NCBI RefSeq assembly: GCF_022832975.1
Contig: NZ_CP094846.1
Coordinates: 1-64,000, forward strand
Direction of reading: 5' to 3'
Origin: Ornithobacterium rhinotracheale
GTDB lineage: Bacteria > Bacteroidota > Bacteroidia > Flavobacteriales > Weeksellaceae
DNA: 64,000 nucleotides
A model generated the notes under the pieces. That model was not told where the DNA came from. It saw nothing but the letters and a program-made list of their open reading frames with translations, and made no database searches. Within the stretch, counting starts at the first letter, position 1. Each line of letters begins with the position of its first letter. The position numbers were made by a program, and so were the translations under genes. Shown one piece after another: positions 59,344 to 64,000 of the stretch.

Positions 59344-59877
59344 ATGAAAAAATTCTTACTTTTTTTAATAACATCGGTAGCGCTAGTAAGTTGCAGCTCT
59401 GACGATGATAGCGGAAAAATCACCAAGCGTTGTGAATTTTCGACAACCTATTCAAACTTTTACAATAATCAAAAGTTTGAATTAGTTCAGAATTATAATC
59501 GTTTGGAACAATCAGCGGGAAAAAACACGGTTTTTGAAGTTAAAACTATACCACCAACTTGCCCAGCTAAAACGATTGATGGAAGAGAGTTTGAATCAGA
59601 TAAAAAGACTTATCGCATCTTATTCCAAATTCATGGTGATTTGACTCATGTTAACTGGTCTGGAAAAGAATTATTGGTAAACGCTACGCCTGTTTTGGAA
59701 GTAAGCGATGAAAATAAACGAGTAATCGGTGTGTATCTTATGGATGAGCCGAGCAACCGCATAACAGCCACCAAAAAAGGAAATAAATGGACAGTATCTT
59801 ATAAATTAGGCTACAAAGATGCCATTACAGAGTATGAAAAAAAAGGTAATAATCAAATTTTCTCAATCAAAAAATAA
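59344..59877 (+). CDS. Hypothetical lipoprotein
   Basis: 177 residues with lipoprotein signal MKKFLLFLITSVALVSC, followed by SSDDDSG, the serine/aspartate stretch typical of surface-bound lipoproteins in Flavobacteriia. The remainder is beta-rich (YRILFQIHGDLTHVNWSGKE). No family is recognised. It is divergent from metG and ends with a strong terminator, so it is a monocistronic gene. Confidence 0.75.
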   Translation: MKKFLLFLITSVALVSCSSDDDSGKITKRCEFSTTYSNFYNNQKFELVQNYNRLEQSAGKNTVFEVKTIPPTCPAKTIDGREFESDKKTYRILFQIHGDLTHVNWSGKELLVNATPVLEVSDENKRVIGVYLMDEPSNRITATKKGNKWTVSYKLGYKDAITEYEKKGNNQIFSIKK

Positions 59878-59903
59878 GATTGATTTATCATGTTTTTTTA
59901 GTT

Positions 59904-59937
59904 CGCCACCGCTTGAAAAAGGGTGGCGTTTTTTTTT
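59904..59937 (+). terminator. Terminator of the lipoprotein gene
   Basis: CGCCACC and GGTGGCG with an 11-nt loop, followed by nine T. Confidence 0.9.
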
Positions 59938-59965
59938 ATGCCCAATGATTTCGGCATAAAAAATG

Positions 59966-59973
59966 TAACTTTG
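59966..59973 (+). promoter_or_regulatory. -7 promoter element of the M3 peptidase gene
   Basis: TAACTTTG, 26 bp upstream of the ATG at 59999; no clear -33 box. Confidence 0.5.
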
Positions 59974-59998
59974 TACATCGAAAAAATTTAACTAAAGT

Positions 59999-62029
59999 AT
60001 GAGCCAAAATATTTTAACTCAAGACATTTTTAAAACACCTTATCAAACGCCTCCTTTTGAGCAAATAAAACTCGAGGACTACAAACCTGCGTTTGAACAA
60101 GCCATTGCAGAAGCTAAAGCCGAAATCGATGCGATTACAGAAAATCCGAATTTGCCCGATTTTTTCAATACAATTGAAGCTTTAAGCCTAAGCGGCGAAA
60201 AACTAAATCGTATTTCCTCTATATTTTTTAATTTAAACTCAGCAGAAACCAATGATGAAATGCAGGCACTTGCCCAAGAGATTTCGCCACTTTTGTCTGA
60301 ATTTAGCAGCGACATTAGTTTAAACAAAGCTTTGTTTGAGCGTATTCAAAAAGTTTACGACAGCAAACCTGAAGGTTTAACGCCCGAGCAACAAAGACTT
60401 TTAGACAAAACTTACAAAAACTTTAGCCGAAACGGTGCTTTGCTTTCGGAAAAAGACCAAGAGAGATTGCGACAAATCGACCAAGAATTGTCTTTGCTTT
60501 CTTTGCAATTTGGGCAAAATGTTTTAGCCGCTACCAACGACTATATTTTGCACATCACAGACGAAAAAGATTTGGAAGGACTTCCGCAAGACGAAATTGA
60601 TGCGGCCAAAGAAACCGCAGAAGAAAAATCGCTCGACGGCTGGGCTATCACACTACAAATGCCTAGCTATTTGGGCTTTATGAAATATGCCAAAAACCGA
60701 AATTTACGCGAAAAACTATACCGCGCAAATGGCACCAAAAACTTTGCGGAAAATAAATTCAACAATGCAGAAAATGTTTTAAAAATTATAAAACTCCGTG
60801 CCGAGCGTGCACATTTGCTAGGTTATAAAAATCATGCGGCTTTTGTTCTGGAGGAGCGCATGGCACAATCGCCAGAAAATGTGCAAAATTTCTTGGAAGA
60901 CCTGTTGCAAAAGGCAAAACCATTTGGGCAAGAAGAAATCAAAAAATTAGGCATTTATGCGCAAGAAAAAGAAGGTATCAACGAATTGATGCCGTGGGAT
61001 CACGCTTATTTTGCCGAAGCTTACAAAAAAGAAAACTTTAGCCTAAGCGACCAAGAGCTAAAACCTTTTTTCCAGCTAGAAAAAGTGATAGACGGCGCTT
61101 TTGAAATCGCAGGAAAATTATATAATTTAAGCTTTAAAGAAGTAAACGACATCGAGAAATATCACGCCGATGTTCGTACTTTCCATGTGATGAAGGAAAA
61201 TGAAATTATCGGCATTCTATACACCGATTTCTTCCCAAGAGCGGGAAAACGACCTGGTGCTTGGATGACAAGCTACCGAGATGGCTACTTCCTCGACGGG
61301 GAACACAAAATCCCACAAATTTCGATTGTGTGCAATTTTACCAAGCCTACGGCAGAGAAACCTTCGCTGCTTACTTTTAGCGAAGTTACAACGCTTTTCC
61401 ACGAGTTTGGACACGCTTTGCACGGCTTGCTTGCCAACACGCAATACGCTAGCCTAGCAGGCACCAATGTGTATTGGGATTTTGTAGAATTGCCATCGCA
61501 GTTTATGGAAAATTTCTGCTACGAGCCAGAAGCACTACAACTTTTTGCCAAACATTACCAAACGGAGGAAGTGATTCCCCAAGATTTAATTGATAAAATT
61601 GTGGCAGCATCGCAATTTATGGAGGGCTACCAAACTTTAAGACAACTCGGCTTTGGCTTGCTAGACATGGCTTGGCACACTACCGAGCCCGAAAAAATTA
61701 CAGATTTGGCACATTTTGAAAGAGAAAACATGGCAGAAACTCAACTCTATCCTAGCGTGGAAGGCACTAATATGAGTACGGCATTTAGTCATATTTTCCA
61801 AGGAGGGTATGCGGCTGGCTATTACAGCTACAAATGGGCAGAGGTGCTAGATGCAGATGCGTTTGACTATTTTAAACAAAATGGCATCTTTAATCCCGAA
61901 ATCGCTAAGAAGTTTTATACGCTACTCAGCAGCGGTGGCACGGTAGACCCAATGCAGCTTTATGTTGCTTTTCGTGGAAAAAAACCAAGTAATTCAGCTT
62001 TGCTTAAAAGAGCTGGCTTGGTGAAATAA
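59999..62029 (+). CDS. M3-family metallopeptidase (peptidyl-dipeptidase/oligopeptidase A type)
   Basis: 676 residues, cytoplasmic, no signal peptide. The zinc site is TLFHEFGHALHGLL with the third ligand Glu about 28 residues later (WDFVELPSQFMENFCYEPEA). Other M3 blocks are GKRPGAWMTSYRDGYFLDGE and FSHIFQGGYAAGYYSYKWAE. It degrades short peptides; members are called Dcp or PrlC depending on specificity, which cannot be decided here. Confidence 0.93.
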   Translation: MSQNILTQDIFKTPYQTPPFEQIKLEDYKPAFEQAIAEAKAEIDAITENPNLPDFFNTIEALSLSGEKLNRISSIFFNLNSAETNDEMQALAQEISPLLSEFSSDISLNKALFERIQKVYDSKPEGLTPEQQRLLDKTYKNFSRNGALLSEKDQERLRQIDQELSLLSLQFGQNVLAATNDYILHITDEKDLEGLPQDEIDAAKETAEEKSLDGWAITLQMPSYLGFMKYAKNRNLREKLYRANGTKNFAENKFNNAENVLKIIKLRAERAHLLGYKNHAAFVLEERMAQSPENVQNFLEDLLQKAKPFGQEEIKKLGIYAQEKEGINELMPWDHAYFAEAYKKENFSLSDQELKPFFQLEKVIDGAFEIAGKLYNLSFKEVNDIEKYHADVRTFHVMKENEIIGILYTDFFPRAGKRPGAWMTSYRDGYFLDGEHKIPQISIVCNFTKPTAEKPSLLTFSEVTTLFHEFGHALHGLLANTQYASLAGTNVYWDFVELPSQFMENFCYEPEALQLFAKHYQTEEVIPQDLIDKIVAASQFMEGYQTLRQLGFGLLDMAWHTTEPEKITDLAHFERENMAETQLYPSVEGTNMSTAFSHIFQGGYAAGYYSYKWAEVLDADAFDYFKQNGIFNPEIAKKFYTLLSSGGTVDPMQLYVAFRGKKPSNSALLKRAGLVK

Positions 62030-62140
62030 AAAATACCGAAAAATCGATTTTTTTGAAATAAAGAGTTTTAGGCTAAAGGCTTAAAGCTCCTTTTTTTGTT
62101 GGGATAAAGGACTTAAATAACTTAAAAATGCATAAAAAAA

Positions 62141-62166
62141 CCCTTCTTTTCGTATGAAAAGAAGGG
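62141..62166 (-). terminator. Terminator of the penicillin-binding protein gene
   Basis: On the minus strand CCCTTCTTTTC, an ATAC loop and GAAAAGAAGGG (11 bp) followed by seven T. It lies 139 bp after the stop; the interval holds only a short AT-rich stretch without a gene. Confidence 0.85.
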
Positions 62167-62304
62167 ACAAACCTATTAAATTAACCTAAACCTATGAAAA
62201 AACTGTTGAGCATCATTACAGATGCCTAACATCATATACCCCAAATATAAAACTAAAAGTTGGATAATTAAAATTTTAGGGTAAATATTTTTAGTTAAAA
62301 ATCT

Positions 62305-64000
62305 TTAATCAAAGGAAATTGTATCATTATCTGATGACAATATTTCATTCACAGATTGCTCTCTTTCGCCATGTTGTCTAGCTCCTGTCCTATTATCGTG
62401 CATGGATCCCATGTTTCCAAAATTATAGAATCCTTGCGAATTACAATCCCATTTTTTCTCGATACCTTCAGGTTTTTCAAATTTATCACTTTGGGTAACG
62501 CCTAAATTAGCGCCATCGCTATAAACTTTCTTCATATAATATGCCCAAATAGGTAGTGCCATTTTCGCCCCTTGAGATTGCCACCCTCTAAAGTGGGCAA
62601 AACGATCTTCGTTTCCTACCCAAACGCCCGTTACAAGATTTGGTGTTAGACCAATGAACCATGAATCAGACCCTTCGTTGGTGGTACCTGTTTTCCCTGC
62701 TACTTCTGCAGAAATTCCATAATTTCTAATGGACTTACCAGTACCGCGATCTACGACCCCTTTCATCAAATCTATCATAGTATAGGCTACGTCTTCATTT
62801 AAAACTTCCCTTGTTTCTGGCTCATAATCTTTGATTATTTTTCCTGTTTTATCTTCAATGGAAAGTATGATTTCTGGTTTAATATAGATTCCGCCATCGG
62901 CAAAGGTACTCATCGCCCCTACCATTTCATACAATGTTAAATCTGCTGAACCTAGCGCTATCGTTAAATTGTTTGGTATTGGTGATTTTATTCCTAAATC
63001 TTTGGCCAATTGTATAACGGCTTGTGGGCGACTTTCTGCGATAAGACGCGCAGAAATCACATTGACAGAGTGCGCCAATCCATCTCTTAACGATAGCGAG
63101 CCTCCATATCTACCACTGGCATTTTTAGGTCTCCATGTTCCAGATGAAAACGGCTCATTAGATACCATGTGACACGGCGGGTAGTTCATCTGGTGTATGG
63201 CTGTAGCGTACACAAATAGCTTAAAGGTTGACCCCACTTGGCGACGCGCTTGTTTCACATGATCGAATTTAAAATAATCCCAATCTACACCGCCTATCCA
63301 AGCCTTGATGGTTCCGTCTTTTGGATCCATGGACATAAGCCCTGCTTCGATGATATGCTTATGGTAGATGATACTATCCATCCAAGATTTATTTTTTTCG
63401 TATTTTTTTCCGTCCCAAGTAAAGAATTGTACCGAGTCTCTTGGTTTATTAAATTCGGCTAGAATTTCCTCATCAGTCATGCCCGCATTTTTTCTATTTT
63501 TATACATGATAGTACGGCGCATTGCGGCTTCGAAAATACGCTGACGCTTTTCGCTTGAGATGTTATAAAATGGGGCTTTAGGGTTTCCACGCTGTTCTGC
63601 AAAAAACATTTTTTGAACGCTTTTTAAATGCTGTTTTATGGCATCTTCGCCCATTTTTTGCATTCTTGAATCGATCGATGTATAGATTTTCAATCCATCA
63701 CGGTATAAATCGTAATGGATTCCATGTTCTTTTTCGTATTGTTTGAAATATTCTTGTAGCTCGACACGCATTGCATATTTAAAATAAGCTGAATAGGTTT
63801 CTTGCACGCTGCTTTCAAGCATTTTAAAGTTTAGCCCAAGAGGTTCATTTTTATATCTTTCAAATTCATTTCTGGTTATAAACCCATATTTAAACATTTG
63901 GCTTAGCACCACATTTCTTTCATGTAGAGAACCTTCAGGATTGCTTTTGGGGTTATAAAGCACTGGGCTCTTTAGCATTGAAATCAAAACAGCCGATTCG
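62305..64000 (-). CDS. Penicillin-binding protein 1A-like transpeptidase, partial
   Basis: The frame continues past the right edge, so the N-terminal membrane anchor and most of the glycosyltransferase domain are missing; the visible part starts ESAVLISMLKSPVLYNP, the end of that domain. The transpeptidase motifs are present: STFK (SxxK) in RRQVGSTFKLFVYATA, SVN in GLAHSVNVISARL, and KTG in AGKTGTTNEGSDSWF. A linker (PFSSGTWRPKNASG) and a short Ser/Asp tail follow. Bifunctional class A PBPs polymerise and crosslink peptidoglycan. Confidence 0.92.
   Translation of the reverse strand, partial: ESAVLISMLKSPVLYNPKSNPEGSLHERNVVLSQMFKYGFITRNEFERYKNEPLGLNFKMLESSVQETYSAYFKYAMRVELQEYFKQYEKEHGIHYDLYRDGLKIYTSIDSRMQKMGEDAIKQHLKSVQKMFFAEQRGNPKAPFYNISSEKRQRIFEAAMRRTIMYKNRKNAGMTDEEILAEFNKPRDSVQFFTWDGKKYEKNKSWMDSIIYHKHIIEAGLMSMDPKDGTIKAWIGGVDWDYFKFDHVKQARRQVGSTFKLFVYATAIHQMNYPPCHMVSNEPFSSGTWRPKNASGRYGGSLSLRDGLAHSVNVISARLIAESRPQAVIQLAKDLGIKSPIPNNLTIALGSADLTLYEMVGAMSTFADGGIYIKPEIILSIEDKTGKIIKDYEPETREVLNEDVAYTMIDLMKGVVDRGTGKSIRNYGISAEVAGKTGTTNEGSDSWFIGLTPNLVTGVWVGNEDRFAHFRGWQSQGAKMALPIWAYYMKKVYSDGANLGVTQSDKFEKPEGIEKKWDCNSQGFYNFGNMGSMHDNRTGARQHGEREQSVNEILSSDNDTISFD

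Noticed and set aside
62193-62230. Short leader-like peptide (MKKLLSIITDA) between the M3 peptidase and the PBP gene
   Set aside because: It is only eleven codons, on the strand opposite the PBP gene, downstream of the M3 gene and inside a region of AT-rich spacer; nothing downstream on the plus strand would be regulated by it.

Overview
The window comes from a low-GC member of the Bacteroidota, most likely order Flavobacteriales (Weeksellaceae/Ornithobacterium-like). The evidence is promoters of the TTTG-N19/20-TANNTTTG type, SusC/SusD and FecI/FecR genes, a type IX secretion (CHU_C) sorting domain, GLPGLI proteins, a class II HMG-CoA reductase and an NhaD antiporter. The species cannot be fixed from the sequence alone.

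Region 1 (1 to about 20.6 kb) is part of a tailed-phage prophage, cut by the left window edge. Almost all its genes are on the minus strand. Reading in transcription direction, from high to low coordinates, there is: a lysogeny-switch-like region (HTH gene on + at 19993, small Cro-like gene on - at 19703); an early block (DUF3127-type SSB-like protein, primase-helicase, small genes, a methyltransferase); a 608-bp control region with ten copies of TTGTGAA; a capsid block (S49/ClpP-like protease, scaffold-like protein, major capsid protein, structural genes); a regulatory island (XRE regulator, HicAB toxin-antitoxin, a gene with a structured leader, two small genes); then terminase, portal and tail genes. 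No integrase, tape measure or lysis genes are seen, so the element is incomplete here.

Region 2 (20.8 to 36.3 kb) is chromosomal: DUF3843 protein, pgi with a small lipoprotein, pheA, a small cysteine-rich exported protein, two tandem GLPGLI genes with a TonB-receptor-like partner, bifunctional DAHP synthase/chorismate mutase, rsgA, dtd, mpl, folB and nhaD. A CAU-anticodon tRNA follows at 36.6 kb.

Region 3 (36.8 to 46.7 kb) looks like one nutrient-scavenging locus: ECF sigma factor, FecR anti-sigma, SusC, SusD, a metallo-beta-lactamase-fold lipoprotein and a secreted glycerophosphodiester phosphodiesterase on the minus strand, with a divergent GlpT/UhpT-type transporter. The genes fit uptake of glycerophosphodiesters and import of the released glycerol-3-phosphate. 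The SusC gene is disrupted by a frameshift in its N-terminal region.

Region 4 (46.8 to 64 kb) holds a large secreted T9SS protein with a GEVED domain, HMG-CoA reductase, alanine dehydrogenase, tsaE, rimK, prfB, metG, an M3 peptidase, several small membrane or lipoproteins, and a penicillin-binding protein cut by the right edge.
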